DNA of 64,000 nt from an uncultured Bacilli bacterium. GTDB taxonomy: Bacteria > Bacillota_I > Bacilli_A > RF39 > UBA660. The stretch is from assembly GCA_934101495.1 (NCBI GenBank), contig CAKORG010000002.1:1-64000 (forward strand), written 5' to 3'. The translations under genes and the position numbers were made by a program. Of the stretch, positions 43,805 through 52,298 are shown piece after piece. The stretch's first letter is position 1. Every line of letters starts with the position of its first letter. The notes under the pieces were generated by a model that saw only the letters and a program-made list of their open reading frames with translations, was not told the DNA's origin and made no database searches.

Positions 43805-44761
43805 ATGAAAAAAATTGTTATATTTGGTGGAGGAAGTGGTCTTTCTCAACTTTTAAAAGGTATTAAACTTTTTCCCGTAGAAATAACTGCGGTTGTTTCT
43901 GTTGCAGATAATGGGGGAAGTACAGGGTTACTTAGAAGGGAACTTAATATTCCAGCAGTTGGTGATATTACAAAAGTTATGCTTAGTATGGCTGATACTA
44001 ATCAAGATATAATTGATTTAATGAACTATAGATTTACCAAGTCTAAATCTTTAAAAATTCATTCTGTTAAAAACCTGCTTTTAATTGCTCTAATGGATTT
44101 GAAAGGTAGTTTTGCTGATGCTATGCCTGTTATGGAAAAGTTACTTGATGTTAGGGGTAATGTTTTGCCTTTAACTGAAGATAATGTTAATTTGGTTGGT
44201 ATTACTTCGAGTGGTAAAAAAGTTTGTGGAGAACATCAACTTACAGAATGTGCAAATAAAATTGTAGAAGTTAAATATGATAAGGAAATTGAGGTTAATC
44301 CTAAGGTTATTCGTGCAGTTGAAGAAGCGGATTTGATTATTTTTTCATCTGGTAGTTTACTTACAAGTATTGTGCCACATTTAATTAATAAAAAGTTAGT
44401 TCATACAATTAATAAAGCTAAGGCTGATAAGGTATATATTTGTAATTTGTTTACTCAACCTGGAGAAACTGATGATTTTACTGTAAAAGATCATATTGAT
44501 TATTTGGAAAAATATTTAGGTAAAGGTAGTATAGATGTTGTTATTGCTAATAATGAAGTTATTAATAGTGATTTAGCTAATAAATATGCTACCGAAGAAC
44601 AAAAAGATCCAGTTATTTTGGATATACATGAACTTGATAAAAGTAATATTTATGTTATTTCTGATAAACTTTTTACTATTGAAGACGGCTGGTATAGACA
44701 TGATGCACTCAAAACTGGATATTTGTTATTCTCATACTTAATGGATGGTAAAAGAAAATGA
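43805..44761 (+). CDS. yvcK: YvcK/gluconeogenesis factor family protein
   Basis: A 318-residue CofD-like protein. It starts with IFGGGSGLSQLLKGIK, followed by VADNGGSTGLLRRE and PAVGDI, the nucleotide-sugar-binding parts of the family. In B. subtilis YvcK is needed for growth on gluconeogenic carbon and for cell shape, and binds UDP-GlcNAc. It overlaps whiA by 4 bases, as yvcK-yvcL do in B. subtilis; the usual upstream rapZ (yvcJ) is missing here. Confidence 0.92.
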   Translation: MKKIVIFGGGSGLSQLLKGIKLFPVEITAVVSVADNGGSTGLLRRELNIPAVGDITKVMLSMADTNQDIIDLMNYRFTKSKSLKIHSVKNLLLIALMDLKGSFADAMPVMEKLLDVRGNVLPLTEDNVNLVGITSSGKKVCGEHQLTECANKIVEVKYDKEIEVNPKVIRAVEEADLIIFSSGSLLTSIVPHLINKKLVHTINKAKADKVYICNLFTQPGETDDFTVKDHIDYLEKYLGKGSIDVVIANNEVINSDLANKYATEEQKDPVILDIHELDKSNIYVISDKLFTIEDGWYRHDALKTGYLLFSYLMDGKRK

Positions 44762-45684
44762 CGTTTACTACGAGTTTAAAAGAAGAAATAACTAAAAATG
44801 ATATAAATTCTATGGAAGCTAGATATGAGTTAATGGCATTTTTAAATAGTGTTGCTAAGTTTAATAAAGAAGAAATAAGTATTACCTTAGAAAATGCTAG
44901 TATAGCTAGAAGAATTTATAAAGAAATAAAAGAAATATATGATGTTAATCCAAGTATTGTTATAAGATTGCAAAAAAGATTTAAAGTAAAACAAATATAT
45001 ATTCTTAATATAAAAGAAAGAATAGATTTTATTAAAAAGGATATAAGTGTTGGAATAAAAATAGAAGTTGATGATTTAGTTAGTGATGAAGAAAAAATAG
45101 CTTTTTTGGAAGGCGCTTTTCTTGCAGTTGGGAATGTTTCTAATCCAAGCACAAGTGGTTATCATTTGGAATTTATTTTTACTAAGGAAAGATTAGCTAA
45201 ACAAGTTCTTAATTTACTTATATATTTTAAACTTAATGCTAAGCTTATTAAAAGAGGTTATAAAACTGTGGTATATATTAAGGCTAGTGAAGATATAAGT
45301 GATTTAATAAAAAGATTTAAAGCCACTAATTCATTATTTTATTTTGAGGATATAAGAATATATAGAGATCATAAAAATATGGTTAATAGATTAAATAATT
45401 GTGAAATTGCTAATCAAGAAAAGACTTTTAGAACAGGGCAAATGCAACTAGAAAATATTAATTATTTAAAGACACATGATTTGTTTAATTTGCTTGAGGA
45501 AAATACTCGAATTGTTGCAGATGCAAGAGTAAAGTATCCTGAAGTTTCCATGCAAGAACTTGCAGATATAATAACGCTTGAAAATGGTTATAAAATAGGT
45601 AAATCTGGTGTTAATCATCATTTTATTAAGATAAAAACCCTAGTTAAAAGACATAAAGAAAGAAGTGAAGAAAATGATAGTTAG
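44758..45684 (+). CDS. whiA: DNA-binding protein WhiA
   Basis: A 308-residue protein with an N-terminal homing-endonuclease-like (LAGLIDADG) fold including FLEGAFLAVGNVSNPSTSGYHLEF, and a C-terminal helix-turn-helix region (PEVSMQELADII, SGVNHHFIKI). WhiA controls sporulation-specific division in Streptomyces and affects division and chromosome segregation in B. subtilis. It overlaps yvcK by 4 bases and nrdG by 11. Confidence 0.94.
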   Translation: MTFTTSLKEEITKNDINSMEARYELMAFLNSVAKFNKEEISITLENASIARRIYKEIKEIYDVNPSIVIRLQKRFKVKQIYILNIKERIDFIKKDISVGIKIEVDDLVSDEEKIAFLEGAFLAVGNVSNPSTSGYHLEFIFTKERLAKQVLNLLIYFKLNAKLIKRGYKTVVYIKASEDISDLIKRFKATNSLFYFEDIRIYRDHKNMVNRLNNCEIANQEKTFRTGQMQLENINYLKTHDLFNLLEENTRIVADARVKYPEVSMQELADIITLENGYKIGKSGVNHHFIKIKTLVKRHKERSEENDS

Positions 45685-46171
45685 ACTTGCTGCAGATATT
45701 CAGCCTGATAGTATTTTGGATGGTTCTGGTATTAGAACGGTTATTTGGTTTCAAGGTTGTTTACATAACTGTGAAGGATGCCAAAATCCTGAAACTCATG
45801 ATATGTTTGGTGGGTTTGAAATCGATACTAAAGATATTTGTGAAAAACTAAAAAATTTAAAATATCAAACTGGTATTACATTATCTGGTGGGGATCCATT
45901 TTTTCAAGCTAATGGAGCTTTGGAAATAGCTAAGTTTGCTAAAAGTATTGGACTTAATGTTTGGGCTTATACAGGCTTTACTTATGAAGCTTTACTTGCT
46001 GGTGATAAGGATAGGTTAGAACTTTTAAAAAATGTTGATGTTTTAGTAGATGGTAAATTTGTACTTGCCAAAAAGAGTTTAAATTGTAAGTTTAGAGGAA
46101 GTGCTAATCAAAGACTTATCGATGTGAAAAAAAGTATGGAAGAAGGAGATATTGTTTTATATGGAGTTTAG
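45674..46171 (+). CDS. nrdG: Anaerobic ribonucleotide reductase activating protein
   Basis: A 165-residue radical-SAM activase from ATG at 45674. The iron-sulfur site is C-x3-C-x2-C (QGCLHNCEGCQNPETH) and LSGGDPF follows for SAM binding. NrdG makes the glycyl radical in NrdD. No nrdD lies in the window, so the reductase must be elsewhere. It implies a strictly or facultatively anaerobic life. Confidence 0.92.
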   Translation: MIVRLAADIQPDSILDGSGIRTVIWFQGCLHNCEGCQNPETHDMFGGFEIDTKDICEKLKNLKYQTGITLSGGDPFFQANGALEIAKFAKSIGLNVWAYTGFTYEALLAGDKDRLELLKNVDVLVDGKFVLAKKSLNCKFRGSANQRLIDVKKSMEEGDIVLYGV

Positions 46172-46634
46172 TGATAATGTAAATTATGTTGTGCTTTCAA
46201 ATAATGCTGATAAAAAGTTTATGTCTAAGTTTGGGATATATCAAATAATTGATGTTTTACCCTTTGAAAAACTAAAAAATAATTTAGAAATGTTTCCAAG
46301 TAAAAGGGTAATATTTAATGAAAGTTTGAGCTCATTAAGTAATAAAGAGAAAGAAGAAATATTTGATTTATTAGATAAACAAAATATTAATTATGTGAGT
46401 GTTACTAGTAATATAGAGGATGCTTTATTTGGTGACTATATAATTGTGTATGATGAAGATATGAAGGTTCTTGAAGGTAATAAAGAAATGGTTTTAAAGA
46501 ATGAAAAATTACTAAAAAAATTAGGCTTTGGTGTACCATTTGTCGTTGATTTATCTATTCAACTTATGTATTATGATATTTTAGATAGAGTTTATTTTGA
46601 TGTTGATAACTTGTTGGAGGCTTTATGGAATTAA
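46161..46634 (+). CDS. Degenerate EcfA1-like ABC ATPase lacking Walker A
   Basis: A 157-residue protein that looks like the C-terminal half of an energy-coupling-factor ATPase. RVIFNESLSSLSNKEKEEIFDLL aligns with the Walker B/D-loop of EcfA but has Asn for the Walker B Asp; VTSNIEDALFGDYIIVYDEDMKVLEG aligns with the switch-His strand (His to Ser) and NEKLLKKLGFGVPFVVDLSIQL matches the EcfA C-terminal block. There is no Walker A or intact signature, so no ATPase activity is expected. It overlaps nrdG by 11 bases and the next gene by 10. Confidence 0.65.
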   Translation: MEFSDNVNYVVLSNNADKKFMSKFGIYQIIDVLPFEKLKNNLEMFPSKRVIFNESLSSLSNKEKEEIFDLLDKQNINYVSVTSNIEDALFGDYIIVYDEDMKVLEGNKEMVLKNEKLLKKLGFGVPFVVDLSIQLMYYDILDRVYFDVDNLLEALWN

Positions 46635-47179
46635 GCAGTTTAGAAGGAAATATTGTTGGTGTAATCAGTAATGACTACAAAAATGAAGACTATAGTGATA
46701 AAGTTGTTAAAGATATTGTTTTAAATAGAGCAAGTGATGCATTAAAAATGGTTGGTCTTAGTGAAAGTGCTTTGGAATGTAAGTTTGATGATTTAAGTCA
46801 TGGTAATCAAAATAGAGTAGTTCTTGCTAGTAAACTTCAAGATAAATGTATTATTTTGAATAATTTTAGTATTGGTCTAACAAATAAGGATATTGAATTT
46901 TTTAAAAAATTATTTAAAAGAGTATCTAGTTATGGAAGAAAAATAGTATTAGTAGATACAAATAGTAATTTGTTTTTTAATCTTGTTGATAAAGTTTATG
47001 TTATAAGCAAAGAAATAATATATGAAACAAGTGATATGTTTGATAAAGTTTTGAGTGAAAATATTGATTTGCCAAAGATAGTGGAATTTTCTAACAAAAG
47101 TGAAAATAAAGGTATAAAAATAAACCATTATAAGGAATTAGATGAGCTTTTAAAAGCTATTTATAGGATTAAATCATGA
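46625..47179 (+). CDS. Degenerate EcfA2-like ABC ATPase lacking Walker A
   Basis: A 184-residue relic of an ABC ATPase. VGVISNDYKNEDYSDKVVKDI fits the Q-loop region of EcfA, DDLSHGNQNRVVLASKLQ fits the signature helix (LSGGQ-like but altered), CIILNNFSIGL fits Walker B with both acidic residues changed to Asn, and KIVLVDTNSNL takes the switch-His place. The Walker A region is absent. It overlaps truA by 4 bases. In many Bacillota ecfA1-ecfA2-ecfT-truA-rplM-rpsI is one cluster, which explains the position. Confidence 0.65.
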   Translation: MELSSLEGNIVGVISNDYKNEDYSDKVVKDIVLNRASDALKMVGLSESALECKFDDLSHGNQNRVVLASKLQDKCIILNNFSIGLTNKDIEFFKKLFKRVSSYGRKIVLVDTNSNLFFNLVDKVYVISKEIIYETSDMFDKVLSENIDLPKIVEFSNKSENKGIKINHYKELDELLKAIYRIKS

Positions 47180-47901
47180 GATATTTAATTAAGTTTAGTT
47201 ATGATGGGACAAAGTTTCATGGTTTTCAAAGGCAAAATGATGTTAAAAGTGTGCAAAAAACTTTGGAAGATGATTTAAGTAAGCTTTTAGCTACTGAAAT
47301 AGTTATAAAGGGAAGTGGAAGAACTGATGCTGGTGTTCATGCCTTAGGTCAATGTGCTCATTTTGATTACGATGGTAAGTTTACTAGTAAAGAAGTTTAT
47401 GAATTAAATAAAATATTAAATAATGAAATAGTAATAAAAAATTGTAAAAAAGTAGGGAATAATTTTCATGCAAGACATAGTGTGAAGAAAAAGACTTATG
47501 TGTATAAAATCAATAATGGTAACTATAGAAAAGATTATGAAGGTTATTATTTTCAATGTAGGTATCCTTTGGATATAAGAAAAATGAGAAAAGCAAGTAA
47601 GTTGTTTGTTGGTGTTCATGATTTTCATAATTTTGTAAGTGGATTTAGAGTTGATTATACTACATGTATTTATAAAATTAATATTAAGAAATATGGTGAT
47701 ATCGTTCTTTTAAAATTTGTTGGTGCAGGATTTTATCGTTATATGGTGCGCCATTTAGTTGGAGCTTTAATAGATGTTGGTAGAGGTAAAGTAGATATTA
47801 ATGTGATACAAAATATGCTTGAAAATGAAAAATTAAATAAAAAATTAAGTATTGTGCCTGCAGATGGGCTTTATCTAAAAAAAATTGAATTTATAATGTA
47901 A
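47176..47901 (+). CDS. truA: tRNA pseudouridine(38-40) synthase TruA
   Basis: A 241-residue synthase. The catalytic Asp51 lies in GSGRTDAGVHALGQ; YDGTKFHGFQRQ at the start and FYRYMVRHLVGALIDVGRG near the end are conserved. It modifies the anticodon arm of many tRNAs. ATGA overlap with the EcfA2-like gene shows coupling. Confidence 0.95.
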   Translation: MRYLIKFSYDGTKFHGFQRQNDVKSVQKTLEDDLSKLLATEIVIKGSGRTDAGVHALGQCAHFDYDGKFTSKEVYELNKILNNEIVIKNCKKVGNNFHARHSVKKKTYVYKINNGNYRKDYEGYYFQCRYPLDIRKMRKASKLFVGVHDFHNFVSGFRVDYTTCIYKINIKKYGDIVLLKFVGAGFYRYMVRHLVGALIDVGRGKVDINVIQNMLENEKLNKKLSIVPADGLYLKKIEFIM

Positions 47902-47940
47902 AATGTTGTTTTTTTTAATGAAATTAACAAAAAAAAGTAA

Positions 47941-47977
47941 AAATGACCAAAAACATTTGACTTTTGGCCATTTTTTT
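47941..47977 (+). terminator. Intrinsic terminator after truA
   Basis: AATGACCAAAA pairs with TTTTGGCCATT (one A-C mismatch), followed by seven T. It separates truA from the ribosomal-protein pair. Confidence 0.7.
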
Positions 47978-48064
47978 CATATAATTTTAATCGGTACATT
48001 TTATTTATGTGATTTGTTTAGTCGTGGGAAAATTAAACAGAAAACATGATGAAAGGATTAATAT

Positions 48065-48496
48065 ATGAAAACATTTATGCAAAAAAAAGAAAATATCGAA
48101 AGAAATTGGTATGTTATTGATGCTGAAGGTCAAACTTTAGGTCGAATTGCTACTAAAGCTGCTCACGTTTTACGTGGAAAACACAAAGTTATTTACACTC
48201 CATATGTTGATTGTGGTGACTATGTAATCATCGTTAATGCTGAAAAGGTTGTTCTAACTGGAAATAAGCTAGAAGATAAGAAATATTATAATCATAGTGG
48301 ATTCCCAGGAGGACTTAGAGAAAGAACTGCTAAAGAAATGATTAGTAATTATCCAGAAGAAATGGTTGAAAGAGCTGTTAAAGGAATGCTTCCTCATAAT
48401 AGACTTGGTAATGCTATGGGTAAGAAATTGTTTGTTTATAGCGGACCTGATCATAAACATGAAGCTCAAAAGCCTAAGGCTTTGGAAGTTAAATAG
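48065..48496 (+). CDS. rplM: 50S ribosomal protein L13
   Basis: A 143-residue ribosomal protein: [21 protein letters not shown] start, [16 protein letters not shown] and the closing [16 protein letters not shown]. The 87 bases between the preceding terminator and this gene may hold a leader with autoregulation, but I cannot draw a convincing structure. rpsI follows after 8 bases. Confidence 0.97.
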   Translation: MKTFMQKKENIERNWYVIDAEGQTLGRIATKAAHVLRGKHKVIYTPYVDCGDYVIIVNAEKVVLTGNKLEDKKYYNHSGFPGGLRERTAKEMISNYPEEMVERAVKGMLPHNRLGNAMGKKLFVYSGPDHKHEAQKPKALEVK

Positions 48497-48504
48497 GAGG
48501 AATT

Positions 48505-48924
48505 ATGGCTAAGAAACAAGAATGGACAGCAACTGGTAGAAGAAAAAGAAGTGTAGCGAGAGTTAGACTTGTTGGTGGTACTGGTAATATTATTGTTAAT
48601 GGTGTTGATGTTAATGAATATATGCCATTTGCAACACTAGTTATGGATTTAAAACAACCATTAGTTGCAACAGGTAATGAAAACAGATTTGACATTGACG
48701 TTAATGTAACTGGTGGTGGATTTTCTGGACAAACTGGTGCAATCCGTCTAGGTATTACTAGAGCACTTTTAGCATTTGATGCTAATACAGATCAAACTAG
48801 AGAAGATAGTTATAGACATATTCTTAAAAATGCTGGATTTGTTACAAGAGATCCAAGAGTTAAAGAACGTAAGAAATATGGTCTTAAGAAAGCAAGAAGA
48901 GCTCCACAATTTAGTAAACGTTAG
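48505..48924 (+). CDS. rpsI: 30S ribosomal protein S9
   Basis: A 139-residue ribosomal protein with [13 protein letters not shown] near the start, [15 protein letters not shown] in the middle and the universal basic end [10 protein letters not shown], whose last residues reach the P-site tRNA. GGAGG lies before ATG. Confidence 0.97.
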   Translation: MAKKQEWTATGRRKRSVARVRLVGGTGNIIVNGVDVNEYMPFATLVMDLKQPLVATGNENRFDIDVNVTGGGFSGQTGAIRLGITRALLAFDANTDQTREDSYRHILKNAGFVTRDPRVKERKKYGLKKARRAPQFSKR

Positions 48925-48943
48925 TAGATATTTTGATTTTAAT

Positions 48944-48976
48944 CCTCATGAACCTTTGGTTTGTGAGGTTTTTTGA
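48944..48976 (+). terminator. Intrinsic terminator after rpsI
   Basis: CCTCA-TG-AACC and GGTT-TG-TGAGG pair with an internal 2x2 loop, followed by six T. Confidence 0.8.
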
Positions 48977-49058
48977 TAAAATAATATTGCTTTTTTAATG
49001 ACTTTTTATAATAAATTTGGTAAAATATTCATGAAATGACTGAGATGGGTGGTTAGTT

Positions 49059-49925
49059 ATGAGAATTAGTAATGAATGGAAAGATTATGAATGTTTGGAT
49101 GCTGGTAATGGTGAAAAGTTAGAACGTTGGGGTAATATTGTTCTTAGAAGACCAGAACCTCTTGCTATGTGGCCAATTGAGATGGATAATGCTTGGAAAA
49201 AAGTTGATGGAGTTTATTATAGATTTGTTGATGGTGGTGGACACTGGGAATTTAATAAAAAATTACCTGATTTTTGGACTGTAAATTATAAAGATTTAAA
49301 GTTTAAAGTTAGTCCAACTAATTTTAAACATACTGGTTTATTTCCTGAACAAGCTTGCAATTGGGATTTTATGATGGATAAAATTAAAAATGCTAATAGA
49401 CCTATTAAAGTTCTTAATTTATTTGGCTACACAGGTGGTGCAACTGTTGCATGTAGTAAAGCTGGTGCAGAACTTGTTGTTCATGTTGATGCTGCACGTG
49501 GAATGGTTGAATGGGCTAAAGAAAATGCAAAACTTTCTGGAATAGAAAATAATTATATTAGATTTTTAGTTGATGATTGTTTAAAATTTGTGGAAAGAGA
49601 AATAAGGCGTGGTAATAAGTATGATGCTATTGTTATGGATCCTCCATCATATGGAAGAGGTCCAAGTGGTGAAGTATGGAAACTTGAAAAAAACTTAGAA
49701 GAACTTGTTAGTAGATGCACTCTGCTTCTAAGTGATAAACCATTATTTTTCCTTATAAATGCTTATACTACAGGTGTTTCTAGTACTGTTTTACATAATA
49801 TTTTAAAATTAACTGTTGGTAAAACTTATGGCGGTATTGTTGATGCTGGAGAAATTGGCCTTCCAATAAGCAAGAATGATTTAGTACTTCCATGTGGTAT
49901 TTATGGTAGATGGCAAGATGAATAA
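49059..49925 (+). CDS. Class I SAM-dependent methyltransferase (RlmI/K-like, COG1092 type)
   Basis: A 288-residue methyltransferase. SAM loop LNLFGYTGGATVACSKAGA (about residues 117-135), VHVDAARGMVEWAKEN, and the catalytic-like DPPSYGRGPSG. The resemblance is to the 23S rRNA cytosine methyltransferase group, but there is no N-terminal PUA domain, so the target is uncertain. It overlaps the pseudouridine synthase gene by 8 bases. Confidence 0.85.
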   Translation: MRISNEWKDYECLDAGNGEKLERWGNIVLRRPEPLAMWPIEMDNAWKKVDGVYYRFVDGGGHWEFNKKLPDFWTVNYKDLKFKVSPTNFKHTGLFPEQACNWDFMMDKIKNANRPIKVLNLFGYTGGATVACSKAGAELVVHVDAARGMVEWAKENAKLSGIENNYIRFLVDDCLKFVEREIRRGNKYDAIVMDPPSYGRGPSGEVWKLEKNLEELVSRCTLLLSDKPLFFLINAYTTGVSSTVLHNILKLTVGKTYGGIVDAGEIGLPISKNDLVLPCGIYGRWQDE

Positions 49926-50589
49926 AATTATTTATGAAGATAATCATTTATTGGTCGTAGAAAAACCTCAGAATGTACTTGTGCAAGCAGATAATACGAA
50001 TGATTTAGATTTGCTTACTAGCTTAAAAAAGTATATTAAAGAAAAATATAATAAACCTGGTGAAGTTTATTTGGGCCTTGTGCATAGACTTGATAGACCT
50101 GTTGGTGGTGTTATGGTGTTTGCAAGAACTAGTAAGGCAGCATCAAGACTAAGTAATATGATAAGACTTAAAGAATTTGAAAAAACTTATTTAGCTGTTG
50201 TTGAAGGTAAAGTTCCAGATGAAGGTGTATTTGAAGATTATTTGTTAAAAATAGAAAATGAAAATAGAACTATTGTGGATAAGAATGGAAAATATTCTAA
50301 ACTTAGTTATAAATTATTAAGCTATAAAGACGGACTTAGTTTGGTTAGAATAAAACTTGATACTGGAAGATCACATCAAATTAGAGTACAATTTTCATCT
50401 CGCGGGTATGCTTTGTGGGGTGATCAAAAATATAATTCTAAGGCAAAAGTGGGAAATCAAATTGCTTTGTGGGCTTATGAGATAAAGTTTAAACATCCTG
50501 TTCGTGATGAGATTGTGGACTTTAAATGTAATCCACCGATGAATGCCCCTTGGAACTTATTTGGAGATGTTTTGAATGGAAAGATATAA
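49918..50589 (+). CDS. RluA-family pseudouridine synthase
   Basis: A 223-residue catalytic domain from ATG at 49918. LVHRLDRPVGGVMVFARTSKAASRLS carries the catalytic Asp (HRLD); the family's TGRSHQIRVQF motif follows. No S4 domain precedes it, so it is like the stand-alone RluA-type enzymes; rRNA or tRNA target not determinable here. It overlaps its neighbours on both sides, in a small RNA-modification operon. Confidence 0.9.
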   Translation: MNKIIYEDNHLLVVEKPQNVLVQADNTNDLDLLTSLKKYIKEKYNKPGEVYLGLVHRLDRPVGGVMVFARTSKAASRLSNMIRLKEFEKTYLAVVEGKVPDEGVFEDYLLKIENENRTIVDKNGKYSKLSYKLLSYKDGLSLVRIKLDTGRSHQIRVQFSSRGYALWGDQKYNSKAKVGNQIALWAYEIKFKHPVRDEIVDFKCNPPMNAPWNLFGDVLNGKI

Positions 50590-51403
50590 AGAAATAGAAA
50601 AAAGTATTATAAAAAGATTTAGAAAGGAGATATGGGCTAAGTTTGTAAAAGCTGTTAAAGATTATAAACTTATTAACGAAGGCGATAAAGTTATGGTTTG
50701 TATTTCTGGTGGTAAAGATTCCTTTTTGCTTGCTAAGTGTGTGGAAGAATTAAAGAAACATGGCAAAGTTAATTTTGATGCTTGTTATGTTTGTATGAAT
50801 CCAGGTTATAATGAAATAAATAAACAAATGATACTCAGAAATGCTAAAATATTAAATGTAGATTTAGAGATGTTTGAAAGCGATATATTTGATGTTGCTA
50901 ATATTTTAAATGAAAAAAGCCCTTGTTATATGTGTGCTAGAATGAGAAGAGGATATCTTTATAATAGAGCTAAGGAACTTGGTTGTAATAAAATTGCTTT
51001 AGGACATCATTTTGATGATGTAATTGAAACAACACTTTTATCTATGTTTTATGGAAGTGAAATAAAAACTATGCTTCCTAAGTTACATAGTGAAAACTTT
51101 GAAGGACTAGAGCTTATTAGACCACTTTATTTGGTAAAAGAAGCAAATGTACTTGCTTGGTGTAAATATAATGATTTAACTTTTATTAATTGTGCGTGTA
51201 AATTTACTGATAGAGTAAGTAAAAGTGATGAACATATTAGTAAGAGAAAAGAAATGAAAGAACTTATTAAGAATCTTAGAGAAATAAATCCAGATATTGA
51301 TTATAATATATTTAAATCTATGGATAATGTTAATTTGAATTGTGTGCTTGGCATACGAAAAGATGGAGTACATAAAAGTTTTATGGAGGATTATGATAAA
51401 TAA
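50576..51403 (+). CDS. TtcA-family tRNA thiolation ATPase
   Basis: A 275-residue PP-loop protein. The PP-loop is CISGGKDSFLLAKC (about residues 41-54), the cysteine pair is CYMC near residue 115 followed by GHHFDDVIETTLL, and a third cysteine region is NCACKF. TtcA uses an iron-sulfur cluster to make 2-thiocytidine at tRNA position 32. The members in Gram-positives are sometimes diverged, so the exact substrate is inferred. It overlaps the preceding gene by 14 bases. Confidence 0.85.
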   Translation: MERYKEIEKSIIKRFRKEIWAKFVKAVKDYKLINEGDKVMVCISGGKDSFLLAKCVEELKKHGKVNFDACYVCMNPGYNEINKQMILRNAKILNVDLEMFESDIFDVANILNEKSPCYMCARMRRGYLYNRAKELGCNKIALGHHFDDVIETTLLSMFYGSEIKTMLPKLHSENFEGLELIRPLYLVKEANVLAWCKYNDLTFINCACKFTDRVSKSDEHISKRKEMKELIKNLREINPDIDYNIFKSMDNVNLNCVLGIRKDGVHKSFMEDYDK

Positions 51404-51430
51404 TTCTTCTTTTTTATAATATAATTTATT

Positions 51431-52081
51431 ATGAAAAGTTATTATGTTAAAATTATTTCTGTTTTTTTAGGTTTATTTATACTTATGTATGGTTATCCAG
51501 TAAAGGCTGATTTACCACTTCAAGGTAAAGTGATTGTTGTTGATAGTGGTCATGGTGGTCTTGATCCTGGCGCTCTTTATAATGATATTTATGAAAAAGA
51601 TATAACTCTTGCAATTGGTAAATATTTGGAAGAAGATTTGAGTAAAATGGGTGCCACAGTTATTATGACAAGAAATAATGATAATGATTTAAGTAATGGT
51701 GCTAAAAATCATCGTAAAAGAGCTGATTTTGATGAAAGAATTAAAATTATAAATCAAAAATATATTGATATGTATGTTTCTGTGCATTTAAATTATTTAA
51801 CTGATTCAAGGTATTATGGTGCTCAAGTTTTTTATAATAAAGATAATAAAAAGTTGGCTGAAAGTGTGCAAGAATATTTAAATATAAATACGAATAGTGA
51901 TAGAAATGTAAAAAAAATACCTACCTCAACATATATGTATGATAAGTTAAAAACTAAAGGTATTTTAGTAGAATGTGGTTTCTTATCAAATTCTATGGAA
52001 AGAAGTAAGCTTGTAACTAAAGAATATCAAAGGGAATTTGCGGAAGTTCTTGCAGAAGCTATAAGTCATTATTATAATTAA
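51431..52081 (+). CDS. cwlD: N-acetylmuramoyl-L-alanine amidase CwlD
   Basis: A 216-residue exported amidase_3 enzyme: hydrophobic N-terminal segment (residues 5-24), then VVDSGHGGLDPGA (zinc His), IYEKDITLAI (zinc Glu), VSVHLN (zinc His) and the catalytic Glu in VECGFLSN. It resembles CwlD more than wall-lytic amidases: LPLQGKVIVVDSGHGG start, and no binding domain. CwlD with PdaA makes muramic lactam in the spore cortex, needed for germination. Confidence 0.85.
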   Translation: MKSYYVKIISVFLGLFILMYGYPVKADLPLQGKVIVVDSGHGGLDPGALYNDIYEKDITLAIGKYLEEDLSKMGATVIMTRNNDNDLSNGAKNHRKRADFDERIKIINQKYIDMYVSVHLNYLTDSRYYGAQVFYNKDNKKLAESVQEYLNINTNSDRNVKKIPTSTYMYDKLKTKGILVECGFLSNSMERSKLVTKEYQREFAEVLAEAISHYYN

Positions 52082-52298
52082 TGTAGAATAGTTTTAAAAA
52101 ATTTGCCATAATTATGACAGTTTTAGATTGGGAGTTTTAAATATCCTTAAACATGTATATGAAAAGTTAATAAGTGCTGAAAGTAAAAAAATTAGATTTT
52201 CACTTTTTTTTCACAAGTTTTTTACATTATATCCATTAATTAGGTATATATTTATTTTGTCAGTTGTGATATAATGTTTAAAGTAAAGGCGGTATAGT

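Noticed and set aside
47978..48064. Autoregulatory L13 leader RNA before rplM
   Set aside because: Known leaders of this kind exist in Bacillota, but no convincing structure or conserved core could be drawn by eye here.
52082..52298. Small RNA gene between cwlD and the Abi-family gene
   Set aside because: The gap has only a weak A/T-rich hairpin and an extended -10 near 52270; no recognisable RNA family features.
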